Shown: positions 1-10,104 of the stretch, piece after piece | Position numbering within the stretch: position 1 is the first letter of the stretch | Layout of the letters: every line of letters starts with the position of its first letter | Assembly: GCA_029891345.1 (NCBI GenBank) | Contig: CM056993.1 | Location: 110,603,123-110,667,122 of the forward strand | Length of the DNA stretch: 64,000 bases | Direction of reading: 5' to 3' | Origin: Dryococelus australis | Lineage: Eukaryota; Arthropoda; Insecta; Phasmatodea; Phasmatidae | The notes under the pieces: model-generated | What the model saw: only the letters and a program-made list of their open reading frames with translations | Database searches by the model: none | Told to the model about the DNA's origin: nothing | Position numbers and translations under genes: made by a program

Positions 1-760
1 GCCTATACAGATGTATTATTGGAAAATGTTTGTGCAGCAAGTTTGTCATCGATTATGGACACCGGTAATGAACGGGTTGAATTGACAAATATAATCGTTA
101 CGCTTTCCATCGCAGTATCTGACTACAAAGCAATACCTAGACGCCAGTGACTTGACACGGCCCGGAGTAGGGACCTAAATTTACACTATGTAATAAATTG
201 TATAACTTCGTGTAATATATCCGTGTTATTCAACTTGTGAAAGGTGCTATCAGTTATTAGTTCCCCTGCTAAAAGGTCCTGATAATCACGCTGGAAATCT
301 TCCAACAAGTCACTTCCACTGTCTGTGCTTTTCTTTCGCCTCCAATGTTAGCCGAACCCATGACCGCCTTTTTCCCGCCTATTTTCTTCTTCGCACAACA
401 CTACTCAACAAGCAGCAGCAACCAACGCGTCCTCTCGGTTTTGAAGTGCCATGGCGACTTAACAAAAATGGTAAACGTTATATACCTTATATAACACAAA
501 TTTTGAGTCAAACTAAAAGGATATATGTAACGAAAGTTGAATAATATGCCATATAAAATGTTGATTAACAAATATTACATTCAAAAGTTGCATAGTGTAA
601 ACGCGGCTTAAGTGGTGTGAAAATCGGGGATCGTGGTCTTTACTCCGCACGTCCGCCCTCACAATACGTCGTCAACACGGCACAAAGAGAGCGCTTGTGG
701 AGGCGAACATCCGCCCTCTCTAACTGGGGCTGGGTTGTGGCACAGAATAACTAACTTATA
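1..760. other. No recognised feature
   Basis: No coding segment, RNA gene or repeat shared with the rest of the window was recognised. The stretch around 480-620 is AT-rich. The open frame starting near 633 runs into the D-family repeat that follows and has no recognisable domain. Confidence 0.5.
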
Positions 761-761
761 C

Positions 762-1290
762 AGAAGTTATGTGCCGTGGTGGTTCTTTAGACGTGGGCCT
801 ACCAGTTGGCTGATTGGCTACGCGATGCACCGGAAAGGTATTGCGTCAGAATGGTTACTTCGTGTTGCGGAAGATTCGTTATTATGTGGACTGCCGGCTA
901 GCTAGTCGCCAAGCGGTGATTGGTGAACGGGGTTCCGACATGTTGTTGGCCAGTGGCGACAGTGTGCTGATGTGTGCGTCTGGAGTAGGGCTGTTCGATA
1001 CCTTGATATATCGACAATAATTATCGATATGAAAAGTAACATATCGATCTACAGTATATGTAACTTTGGAAAATAGCGGTATATATATAATTTCGGCATT
1101 AAGTATAATTTTTGGTATTATCGATTATTTCGATACTGTCAATAATTTCTATATTATGGATAATTTCGATATTATCGATATACCGAAAATACCGAGTAAC
1201 TGTTTGGGAAAATACCTATATAAAATTTTTATGACATCGAACAGCCCTAGTCTGGAGTTCGCGGTAAAAGCGACTGTTTCACCTCTGTAT
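762..1290 (-). mobile_element. Family D interspersed repeat, copy 1 (interrupted)
   Basis: Family D is a dispersed repeat of roughly 220-300 bp rich in CCAATCA/TGATTGG motifs; one of its edges reads close to GAATACAGAGGTGAAAC. This copy is in the opposite orientation to most others and matches 35722-35945 closely (GTGGGCCTACC, GATTGGTGAACGG, GTTCCGA). It is split by the hAT-type element at 986-1249: the left piece ends at GTCTGGAG, and D resumes after the second GTCTGGAG with TTCGCGG. No coding capacity is visible. The class is unknown; repeated CCAAT-box-like motifs are its most striking property. Confidence 0.75.
986..1249. mobile_element. hAT-type miniature element with 8-bp target duplication
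   Basis: A 264-bp AT-rich element. It begins TAGGGCTGTTCGAT and ends ATCGAACAGCCCTA, so the termini are inverted repeats. It is flanked by the exact 8-bp direct repeat GTCTGGAG at 978-985 and 1250-1257. An 8-bp duplication and a terminus of the form (C/T)AGGGCTG are hallmarks of the hAT superfamily. The interior is a series of short palindromes around TATCGATA and TTTCGATA and encodes nothing, so it is non-autonomous. It is inserted inside a family D repeat, so it is younger than that copy. Confidence 0.9.
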
Positions 1291-1334
1291 TCGTAAGTAT
1301 TCTTGTGTCCCTAACTAAGGAAAATAATGGTATA

Positions 1335-1575
1335 TATAGACTGTTCAGGTAAAGTGAGCACTTTTTAAGGCCCTTCCAACAGGCGTTAACCAGTAATAAA
1401 TATGATTTATTACAGCTTCAGACGTTAACTTTTGGGAATGGTTAAAAGTATACATTGGGTTTGTTAGCCACGTGGCAATATTTATGTTAAGAAGTTATAG
1501 AAACATAGAAATTGTCCTAAAGGAAAAATTCACCAGGGTCTTAAAAAGTGCTCACTTTACCGTGAATCGCCTATA
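1335..1575 (+). mobile_element. MITE family A, copy 1
   Basis: Family A elements are about 236 bp, start TAGGCTGTTCACGG, end CCGTGAACAGCCTA and lie between TA dinucleotides, which fits a Tc1/mariner-type mechanism. Subterminal blocks read AAAGTGAGCACTTTT at one end and AAAAGTGCTCACTTT at the other. The AT-rich interior holds TTTTATTTTAGCC and TGGCAATATTTATT and has no coding capacity. This copy is diverged: its left end reads TAGACTGTTCAGG and its right end GTGAATCGCCTA. Confidence 0.88.
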
Positions 1576-1856
1576 ATACCTTTCGGGTTGTGTATTCCCT
1601 GTACCGCAGGCACGATCCCACGCGGGGAAGGGAACTGGCTCCTGTGATGCGTGAGCGCAGCTGGAGCAGTCCATTTCCTGCCTGTCTGTTGTCTGTGCGA
1701 CTCTCTACAGCACAGCCGGTGCGGTGCGCATGCAGGCCAAGGTCGACCCGACGTGGCGAGTCACTGTAGCGTGCCCAACCCCGGCGTTTACACCAACACA
1801 CACTCCAAACATGCTGTATAGGCTGTTCCTTCGCAAAATATCACTACTGCTATAGC
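1576..1856. other. GC-rich patch, no gene recognised
   Basis: About 1600-1800 is noticeably richer in G, C and CpG than its surroundings. It lies between MITE A1 and the fold-back element. Open frames on the minus strand have no recognisable domain. At about 1817 a short piece resembling the A/B terminus (TATAGGCTGTTCC) occurs, without a partner. Confidence 0.4.
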
Positions 1857-1959
1857 TACAGGCTGAGACCTTTAAAAGAGGCCCCATGGGACGTGTGTAA
1901 CGGAGCGAGGGAATGGGGAAATACAATCCAGTGTGACAACAAAATACCTAGAGTAGGTG

Positions 1960-2142
1960 CTAGAAGTGGCCGCCATTGACCTCGAGGCAGGTGTGCAGAC
2001 GACACCAAAAGTTGTGAAAGGCACGGGCGAGGACATGCTGCGGGATGGCATCGATAGCTGTGATAATGTTGGCCTGGAGTTCTTCGAGTGTGTGACTCCT
2101 TCTTGTGGGGCGCTCTAGGGACAGGTCTACAGTAACAACCCG
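1960..2142 (-). pseudogene. Mariner/Tc1-type transposase, C-terminal remnant (minus arm)
   Basis: Read on the minus strand, the left arm and spacer encode the end of a DDE transposase. Landmarks are TLEELQANIITAIDAIP, then ARAFHNFWCRL, then CLEVNGGHF. This is the helical tail that follows the catalytic domain in many insect mariner-like transposases, where it usually reads like 'IEVGGRHFEHLL' at the very end. The catalytic DDE residues are absent. The frame ends in TAG right after GGHF, where the plus arm has CAG, so this arm carries a single-base nonsense change. No function is expected. Confidence 0.7.
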
Positions 2143-2289
2143 CACACACTCGAAGAACTCCAGGCCAACATTATCACAGATTTCGATGCCATCCCGCAGC
2201 ATGTTATCGCCCGTGCCTTTCACAACTTTTGGTGTCGTCTGCACACCTGCCTCGAGGTCAATGGCGGCCACTTCCAGCACCTACTCTAG
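2143..2289 (+). pseudogene. Mariner/Tc1-type transposase, C-terminal remnant (plus arm)
   Basis: The right arm of the palindrome encodes 48 residues and a TAG stop at 2287-2289. It starts HTLEELQANIIT, continues with IPQHVIARAFHNFW, and ends CLEVNGGHFQHLL. Spacing and the terminal (G)GHFxxLL are typical of the extreme C-terminus of insect mariner-like transposases. There is no start codon and no catalytic domain. It is the inverted duplicate of the minus-strand remnant at 1960-2142 and, unlike that copy, keeps the natural stop. Confidence 0.7.
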
Positions 2290-2511
2290 GATTTTGTTGT
2301 CACACTGGACTGTATTTCCTTATTCCCTCGCTCCGTTACACACATGTCCCGCGGGGCCTCTTTTAAAGGACCCATCCTGTACTATGAATATTGTATACAG
2401 AATGTTTCCATGCAAAAATGAATCTGGGAATAGGGGCCGCCCCACGGAACGTTTTGAGATTGGTAACATATAGTCCGCGATGCCAGCTAAAGGAGATATG
2501 GGCGTAAACAA

Positions 2512-2706
2512 ATGGGCGAACTTGTGAAGTGTGTGGGGTCCACAAAATGTCTCTGTCGTCTCTACATTGCCACAGTAGGTGCGTGTATCAACAACAGACG
2601 CAACTCGCATGGGATATTGGAACTGTTGCGGCATTATCTCGAACGCCGTTCTCACGCTTGCTTCGAGGTTGGTAGCCGTCGCTTTAAGGCCATTGGTGCA
2701 TGCTAG
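2512..2706 (+). pseudogene. Second, different transposase C-terminal remnant
   Basis: The frame from 2512 has an unremarkable first third. From about residue 26 it reads as a transposase tail: NNRRNSHGILELLRHYLERR, then HACFEVGSRRF. The pattern GI(L/F)E-L/V-R--LERR--ACxEVG-R-F is the usual tail of insect mariner-type transposases. It differs from the tail in the fold-back at 1857-2381, so it comes from another family. The catalytic part upstream is missing or unrecognisable. The last codons run into the left arm of the palindrome at 2681-3054. Confidence 0.5.
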
Positions 2707-3054
2707 CAGTATATTTATATAATTTTTGTCATAATTTGTTTCACAGTGGATTTTTCAAAATTCTTGGCTCGTCAAGACGCAAATCACAACTTTTAGCACC
2801 TTCTTATGTTGTTAAATATTCGATGCCGTCATTATTCTCGGAGCACTGATTGCAGATAAGAAGACCAAAATTGGTTCTTATCTTCCATCAGTGCTCCCAG
2901 AATAATTACGGTAGTGAATATCTAACAACGTAAGAATATGCTAAAAGTTGTGATTTACGTCTTGACGAGCCAAGAATTTTGAAAAATCCACTGTGAAACA
3001 AGTTATGACAAAAAATTTATAAATATACTGCTTTCATGCACCAATGGCTTTAAG
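2681..3054. repeat. Near-perfect hairpin, 180-bp arms, 12-bp loop
   Basis: Arms 2681-2862 and 2875-3054 are inverted copies separated by only 12 bases. Matching landmarks include CATTGGTGCATG / CATGCACCAATGG at the outer ends, TTGGCTCGTCAAGAC / GTCTTGACGAGCCAA in the middle, and GATAAGAA / TTCTTATC at the loop. The left arm starts within the last codons of the transposase remnant 2512-2706. The hairpin is thus an inverted duplication of that transposon's 3' end, the same architecture as 1857-2381 but with almost no spacer. Confidence 0.9.
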
Positions 3055-4311
<1,257 letters not shown>

Positions 4312-4608
4312 CCCACGTTTTCATCGCAGTCACATCAGGATCAATAAGGGAAAAGTTAGCAGTTTCCGACGACCGAGACGAGACATTTCGACGCGCGTGC
4401 AGTAGGTTAAATTGCCACTCAAGAACTGCAATAATGTTTCTCGTTCAGGCAAGGATGAGAGTTCCATCTACACGGTGAATATTGCTTATGTTATCTGTAA
4501 GCGATCTTAATTTGCCTCTTCGAAGAACTAATGGCATTTCTCTCTGTCGTGTTTTATCTGGCATCTAAGTACATTAGGCAACTTGCCAGTCTGATTATGA
4601 TGGATATG

Positions 4609-4842
4609 TTAAAAGTTTGGCAACCAAAACGTTTCGCCACTAGGTAAGCGCTAGTGTTGCATGTGTACCAGATCTAATCAATTTTCTACTTTGAAAACAG
4701 GATATTTGAAATGATCATAAATCAAATATAAAATAATTTCGTAACTAAGAAAAATCTTTCTCTTTTATTATTCAAGCATCTTAAAGTTTCAATTAAAAGT
4801 TACGTTTTGGAACACTGCGCACCTAGCGGCGGAAATTTTGTT
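4609..4842 (+). mobile_element. Family O repeat, copy 1
   Basis: About 235 bp, found again in inverted orientation at 13459-13696. Shared landmarks are GTTTGGCAAC, CACTAGGTAAGC, ATCATAAATCAAATA, TCTCTTTTATTATTCA and GCGCACCTAGCGG. One edge carries CTAGGTAAGCGCTAG and the other GCACCTAGCGGCGG, so the termini are loosely inverted. It has no coding capacity; the class is undetermined. Confidence 0.8.
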
Positions 4843-5376
4843 AAACAAAACCGTTTTCTTTTCCGAAATAAGTTTTTGGGTAGGCTACTTTTTCGGAGCG
4901 GTAACTTAGTTGTGATTTTTCTCATAGTTACATCTGTTTGTTTGGATTATCCATAGTTATTCTCGTCTTTTATTTTTCAGTCATCTCTGAGTAATGGAGC
5001 TCGTCCTGTTGACTTCTCCAATTCAGAAAGACAAAATCAATGTGCAATAAATACATTTTTTTCCATAATAACCAGGGACGTTTAACTAAAAACGTTGAGA
5101 CGAAATGCCGGAATTTAAAACACAGCATACGTAAAGTGAAGTCAAGACGCACGCAGCAGCAATATCGTATCCCTTGTAAACAACATGGATGGACATCGTA
5201 GGCTATCAGCGCCTTGAAGTTAACTTACCAATCGGCAGCCCATCAATTAGGTTATCTTCTGCAAGTCGAACTCAAGGCTCGTTACCAAAGCCAACGAGGC
5301 ATTGGTAGCCTCCAACAAGGAATAGAGTAAGCTTACAAGAAAGGAACTGTCACACATTTTCGCTGCTACGTAGGCA
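4843..5376. other. No recognised feature
   Basis: No repeat shared with the rest of the window and no coding signal was recognised. The minus-strand frame at 4970-5152 has no domain. Confidence 0.5.
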
Positions 5377-5791
5377 TATAGGCTATTCACGGTAAACGGA
5401 GCACTTTTGAAAGCCCTGCTTACGATCTAATTGAATTTACATTTTGTATTCTCCCGCCTTATGTAAAATTAACATTGCCATGTGCTTCATCACTTTATTT
5501 ACGCGTCGGTCAAATGGAACTGTGAAATTATTAGAAAAGTAAATATTTTACAAAATTGCTTATTTTGACACTTCAAAACAAAAAACAGGAACCAAAAGAA
5601 ATAAATTATCACAAATGGTTTCTTACCGCTTTTTATTCAAAGTTAAGATGTGGAAATACTTTCCCTCCATCGTTACCAACTTTACTGGGCGCATGTCTCT
5701 CAGTGCACCCGTTAAAATATACGCAGGTAGGGGTAGTCACTTTTTTCTAAGGTTGATTTGAAAAGTACTCACTTTATCGTGAACGTCCTTT
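5377..5791 (+). mobile_element. MITE family B, copy 1
   Basis: Family B elements are about 425 bp. The left end reads TAGGCTGTTCACGG, like family A, followed by GCCCTGCTTAAGATCTACTT and CGCCTTATGTAAAATTAACA. The right half contains GTTACCTAACACTTTTTATT, CGTTACCAACTTTACTGGGC, then AAGGTTGATTT and AAGTGCTCACTTTATCGTGA, ending near GAACAGCCTTTA. The flanking dinucleotide is TA. There is no coding capacity. This copy has TAGGCTATTCACGG at the left and a decayed right end, GAACGTCCTT. Confidence 0.9.
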
Positions 5792-6696
5792 GCCTGCCTA
5801 ATCTTTGCTGCCGTCTTGGAGAATTTGTTTGTAAAAGTAGCACGTAGCAGGCTGAATCAGGGCGCTGTCGCCCTGTGCTGACGCAGGTCGCGCGGACCTT
5901 GAGCGTGTCTATACAAAACATAGAAGCACGTTTTCACGTAGTCATATACGTCACGCATCACGGGTGCGACCGCACGACCGTCTTCGGCGATGTAGTCGGG
6001 CCACTGATGACAGAGAAGCCAACTGGACAGAAGCGAACCTGCCGCTGGTACCCCGAACTACTGTGCAGCCGTGCGAACCATAAAAAATGTCCTCACTCCC
6101 CAGCAGCGGAGTACGAATTCATTCTGAAAGCTGGATTAAAAATAACCCGACAGTCCGACAAAACATCTCCAACAGAGACGAACATTTTTCATCAGCCAAT
6201 CAGGAGCAAGGTCACCCCGAGAAAAGTAGATTCTATTTCTACTTTCGTTGGGCGTCGAACCGGTCGGCCTCGCTTGGCAGTAGAAAAAAAAACAGAAACA
6301 TAACCTTACAAATTGAAATGTGCGGATCTCGTTACTGTGGTAAATATCACATTAAACATGTATTCTTTGCGTGTACATCCTGGTTTTCTTGTAAGAGAAT
6401 GCTAATGGATCGACGGAAATTAATATTCGTGGAAAAATAACTGCTCCAAAACAAAAAATTACTTTGTTTGCAAAGTTACCAAAACAAAATAGTGTACAAT
6501 GATTTGTGATTTCTTCACATTCCATAGCAAGTTACTGGCCATTATAGGATTTTGCATAAAGCCACGCAACACTTGTCGGAAGGAAACTGTCTTGTTATTG
6601 TAAACATTGAACTAATTTTGGTGGCAGAAATTGTCGGGTTGTAACGTCGTGTCTGACTGTCGAGAAGACTTCGTCGTGGCATTGTAAATCCAGCAT
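5792..6696. other. No gene recognised; 142-codon open frame at 5875-6303
   Basis: An ATG-initiated frame of 142 codons runs from 5875 to 6303, ending in a lysine- and threonine-rich tail. I recognise no domain, signal peptide or membrane segment in it, and the surrounding sequence shows no promoter or splice pattern that decides the matter. It may be chance. No repeat was recognised either. Confidence 0.35.
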
Positions 6697-6984
6697 TAGA
6701 CACCTGAAAAATTCGCGTTATCATTTGAGGACAAGTTAGACTTTAAACACGTGTGTGTGTGTGTGTGCATAAGTTTGTCATTGGCCCACTTTCGACTTGA
6801 CAAGTCCTGGTTATCTTTATGCCAATAAATAAAAACTTCGCGAACCATGTACAGTTCAACCACAAGCAAAATGGCTTCTCACCAAGGCTCTGGCTAATAA
6901 ATATTTACCGACGGCTGAGGTGTACGTAGGTCTACGAAGTCTATCGCGGTGGTGAATAACAACGCGAAATTTGCAGGTCTCTAT
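6697..6984 (+). mobile_element. Inverted-repeat element, E/F group
   Basis: The left end reads AGACACCTGAAAAATTCGCG and the right end CGCGAAATTTGCAGGTCTCT, the characteristic E-type termini. The interior includes GACAAGTTAGACTTTAAACAC (F-like) and a short GT run near 6753. It is about 288 bp with no coding capacity. Confidence 0.7.
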
Positions 6985-7190
6985 TCATTCGGCTTCCAGT
7001 GCCCAGAGACAACCTGCCACACGTCGCCTGCGCCAATGAAGGAACGTTCCACAGCATGACGCTACCAATCACACACACACACCACTGCTATAGAGTTCAC
7101 ACCGCCATTGGACGTGCAAGTATGTCTACATTAGAGAGGCCGCCATGCCATTTTCGCTTGTGTGTGCCTACTTATTCTGCGGTAGAATCC
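6985..7190 (+). mobile_element. Family D repeat, partial copy
   Basis: Contains CGCCAATGAAGGAACGTTCC, two further CCAAT-type motifs and GGCCGCCATGCCATTTTCGC, matching the right part of D copies such as 16755-16995. It directly follows an E/F element. Confidence 0.55.
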
Positions 7191-7243
7191 AGAAGCTCGG
7201 AAATTCCGGCAGAGAACTTTAACAGTACTGTAGCTACGCAGAG

Positions 7244-7916
7244 GATACTTTTGACGTGAATACGTCATTAAATTTGCGATCATAGTGAGAGGTAATCCAG
7301 ACAATCCGATGATATAACAAAATCGGGGGATACAGTTTGGCATTGCAGCTCCGAATCTATCATCTACATTCAAAATTCAATTACACCACTCGGTTGCCAA
7401 ATGATCAAAGAATATGTTACGTTGAGTGAGGACTGCGAAGCACCGCGCGAGGCGAGAGGAGGGGGAGGGGAAAAATGGGGGGGGGGGGGGGGTGCAATTT
7501 TTTGAGTTCGTTCGCCGCGTCTCATAACTTCCGCGTAGTATAACTTTCGATTAGGAGAAGCTACGACGTTCGTTTGAGTTTCAATTGACAGCTCTCGTCA
7601 AGATCAATCGATTGCGTGTATAATAACATTTGTGTGGCGTGGTTATGGTGAAATTGTACGAGTTTAATGTTAGAAATAATGAAAACTTAACACAATTTCA
7701 GCCTATACTCGTCAAAAGCCAAGTCGAGATACAGAAATCGTATACGGTTGGAAAGAGCATCGCAAAAGCAATCCAGTGATACCCAATAAACCCCATATGA
7801 TCGAGTTAAGCGGTGCTGGGAACGTAAAATATACATCAAGGCGTCCGAGCTCGTCAACATAGACGTATTCGCGCAAAACAAACGGCCGTGTCCCCAACAC
7901 AGCTACACCCCATTTT
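7244..7916 (+). mobile_element. Family G repeat, copy 1
   Basis: About 670 bp, closely similar in the same orientation to 35953-36594. Landmarks: TACTTTTGACGTGAATAC, AATCGGGGGATACAGTTTGG, GTTGAGTGAGGACT, a G-run of 16 at 7477-7492, AATCGATTGCGTGTATAA and ACAAACGGCCGTGTCCCCAA. The right third corresponds to the open frame of copy 2, but one base is missing in the CGTCAAAAGCC region, and there is a second break near the CCCAATAAACCCC segment, so no protein can be read. It may be a decayed copy of a coding element. Confidence 0.85.
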
Positions 7917-8035
7917 TGTCATCATTATTACATTAAATGATGAAATCACTATTTTCAAGTCGCTTGGTTGCCCGCTCCACGACCACAGAGCTGCACATTA
8001 GTCCAGCTGCCGAGGCAACTGTCTGCACCTGCGAT

Positions 8036-8885
8036 TATGGTCCAGTCACGGTTGCTACCAATATTTCCAAAATTTCCGAATACCTGCTAAGTTCTGCTTC
8101 CAGGTTATTCCTCCGCTTAATGTAAACAAAGCATGACCAAGTCTCGAAAATTACACCGGAGGGACAACGCACCGGATTCGTGCGCACTCAGTTTAATAAT
8201 ATTTTCCATAAAAGAACTATTTCTTACTGGGCATTACTAACACACGTATTTTCTCTCTCTTTTAATTCATTTTAATTTCAATGAAGTACTATAATTTATT
8301 GATATAATAGAAGGAAAAGTTATATTTAACACATTGATTTCTGCACACTTTTACTGGCACGTGAGACAAATTAGAAGTGTGTCACCTTTATCCACTACCG
8401 CCAGAACAACACCGTTTCTGCTGGTGCCTGTGCAAGAACTCACCATCGTCCTATTGGTCCATACCACACCGGACGCTACCCTGTACTTTACAGTGTTCGT
8501 TATTGGTCGGCCATCAACCAATGGATTTATAATCAATCATGCCCCTTTGAGTGCCTATAAAAATATATATTCTATCGTTAGTAATATAATTGTTACTGTG
8601 CTGTCGTGTTCTTGTGAGGTCATGTTAAAAACTAGTAGAAAAAGACTGCACAGTCATGCGAGTTTTGTTCTGAACAACAAAGAAATTTTCAAATTAGCCA
8701 TACTCCAGCTACACTCGAGTGTAGTCTACAAAGCATTAACCGAAAATAATTTACTTTTATGTTGACACATGTATATAACTCGTGTAATACATGGGCATGT
8801 TTAAGAAACAAGCTGGCACCTAATACGTGGGTAGAATTTACAAAGGTTCGATTTAAAAATGTGAAGGAACCGCGAATAGACTCGA
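8036..8885 (-). mobile_element. MITE family C, copy 1 (split by an insertion)
   Basis: Family C elements are about 430 bp. In forward orientation they run TAGTCCATTCACGGTTTCTT, AATAAAACCTTTGAAAAAT, GTATGACGTGTTTAG, GTTGGTAGCGCCTAGTAAG, TGCGCACGAATTCGG, then GAGGAATATCCTGGAAGTAG and GTGAATGGACTA, within TA. This copy is reversed. Its outer parts are 8036-8337 and 8733-8885. The middle is displaced by about 395 bp of unrelated sequence. Confidence 0.8.
8338..8732. other. Insertion of unknown type inside MITE C1
   Basis: Alignment with uninterrupted C copies (for example 25039-25473, ACATTGAATTTAACC) shows about 395 bp of extra sequence here. It contains CTATTGGTCC, GTTATTGGTC and AACCAATGG motifs and CCTATAAAAATATA at about 8556. 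No terminal inverted repeat, poly(A) tail or clear target duplication was seen, and the exact edges are uncertain by several bases. An open frame of 143 codons crosses it (8334-8765) but has no recognisable domain. Confidence 0.5.
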
Positions 8886-8923
8886 CTAGAGCCGCCTGCA
8901 GCGGTCTTTTACCGCAAAGTAAG

Positions 8924-9350
8924 TAAAGGCAGTTCACGAGAAAAGAAAAGCACTTTTGAAATCAACTTTAGAAAAAAGTGACTACTCCCACCTGCATGCA
9001 TTTTAACGGGCGCACTTAGTGATATGCGCCCATAAAATTGGTAACGATGGATAGAAAGTGGTTCCATATCTTAACGTCGAATAAAAAAGTGTTAAGGTAA
9101 CCATTTGTATAAACGTAAACTATTTCTTTAACTTTCTGATTTTCAATGCATCAAAGTGTAAAAATGAGCAGATTTGAAAAATATTTACTTTGCTAATAAT
9201 TTCACACTTTCACTTGACCAAAGCATGAATAAAGTTATGAGGCCCATGGCAGTGTTATGGTTACACAAGGTGGAAGAATACAAAACCTGCATACAAGTAA
9301 ATCACAAGTAGGGCTTTCAAAAGTGCTCATTTTACCGAGAACAGCCTTTA
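8924..9350 (-). mobile_element. MITE family B, copy 2
   Basis: Reversed and nearly complete: TAAAGGCAGTTCACG at the left, AACGATGGATAGAAAG, GCATGAATAAAGTTATGAGG, and GAACAGCCTTTA at the right. Only 38 bp separates it from MITE C1. Confidence 0.88.
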
Positions 9351-9364
9351 AGATATATTTCTTA

Positions 9365-9609
9365 AGCAGGGGCCACGGTGACTTAGTGGTTAGCCTGCTC
9401 ACCTCCCACCAAGGTCAATCCCCGGCTGGGTCACCGCATTTTCGCATGTGGGAATCGTGCCGGACGATGCCGTTGGCCAGCGGGTTTTCTCGGGATCTAC
9501 CGTTTTCCCTGTCCTTTCATTCCGGCGCTGGTCCATACTCACCTCAATCACCCTCATCGGCTCTCAAGACCTCGCTGTTAAGAGCAGCCCAAATCTCTTC
9601 ACTTCACTC
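9365..9609 (+). mobile_element. tRNA-derived SINE (family S), copy 1
   Basis: Family S is a SINE of about 250 bp. It has a tRNA-like head (CACGGTGGCTGAGCGGTTAG as A-box region and GGTTCAATCCC as B box) and a conserved body (CGCATGTGGGAATCGTG, CGGACGATGCCGTTGG, GGGTTTTCTCGGGGATCTCC, CCCTCATCGGCTCTCAAGAC, CGATGTTAAGAGC). Short ORFs in it are artefacts. This copy is flanked by ATTTCTTA at 9357-9364 and 9610-9617, an 8-bp target duplication, and sits inside the remains of a C element. Confidence 0.92.
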
Positions 9610-9782
9610 ATTTCTTATGCAAAGTATTATTGTACTGGTTGCGCACGAATGCGGTCCGTTGTCCTTTTGATGCAATTTTCTAGATGTGGTTGTGCTTTTT
9701 TTGCAAGAGGTAGATGAATATGCAGAAAGTAGAACTTCAGCAGGACTTCAGAAAAGTTGTAAGTAACGTTGAATGGTCTATA
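9610..9782 (+). mobile_element. MITE family C, copy 10 (right part only)
   Basis: Starts at CTTATGCAAAGTATTATTG, matching the point about two thirds into family C, and continues through GCGCACGAATGCGG to GTTGAATGGTCTATA. Its left part is missing. A few C-like bases remain left of the SINE (9351-9364), so the SINE landed in an already truncated copy. Confidence 0.85.
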
Positions 9783-10104
9783 CAGCCGTTTCTCCGTCGT
9801 CAGGCGAAGCGGAACAACCATACGCTGTTTAGCTATCACACGATTGAGGACTACAGTGAGAGTGGTTCTAGGTTCGCACCCTGAGTAAGGTATGGCGGTT
9901 GCGTTAAATCCTCAAACGCCTTTCTGTTTACAGCAGCTAATGAGAACAACAGACCGTCTTAAACTGGGCCCCTTAGTCTTTTGTTACAAATGACTTCCGA
10001 CGTCCGCGTCGTTCTCTGTGTCTTGCAAGTGAAAATTAGCCATTGGTGGAGAACTGTTCATTTGGCGAAACGCAGGAGTGTTGACGGTAGAACAGGACCT
10101 TCGT
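9783..10104. other. No recognised feature
   Basis: Nothing shared with the rest of the window and no coding signal was seen. Confidence 0.5.

Larger units (their letters stand above)
1857..2381. mobile_element. Fold-back element built from two inverted transposon 3' ends
   Basis: Two near-identical arms of about 236 bp, 1859-2094 and 2143-2379, face each other across a 48-bp spacer. The outer ends read CAGG(C/A)TG...CCTTTAAAAGAGGCCCC and are flanked by TA (1857-1858 and 2380-2381). Each arm contains the last codons of a mariner/Tc1-type transposase followed by a short 3' non-coding end. The unit is therefore not an ordinary deletion derivative with two different ends; it is two copies of the same 3' end joined tail-outward. 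It could form a hairpin with arms of more than 230 bp. Confidence 0.9.

Noticed and set aside
5875-6303. 142-codon frame as a gene
   Set aside because: No recognisable domain, no supporting signals, and frames of this size are expected by chance in moderately GC-rich DNA.
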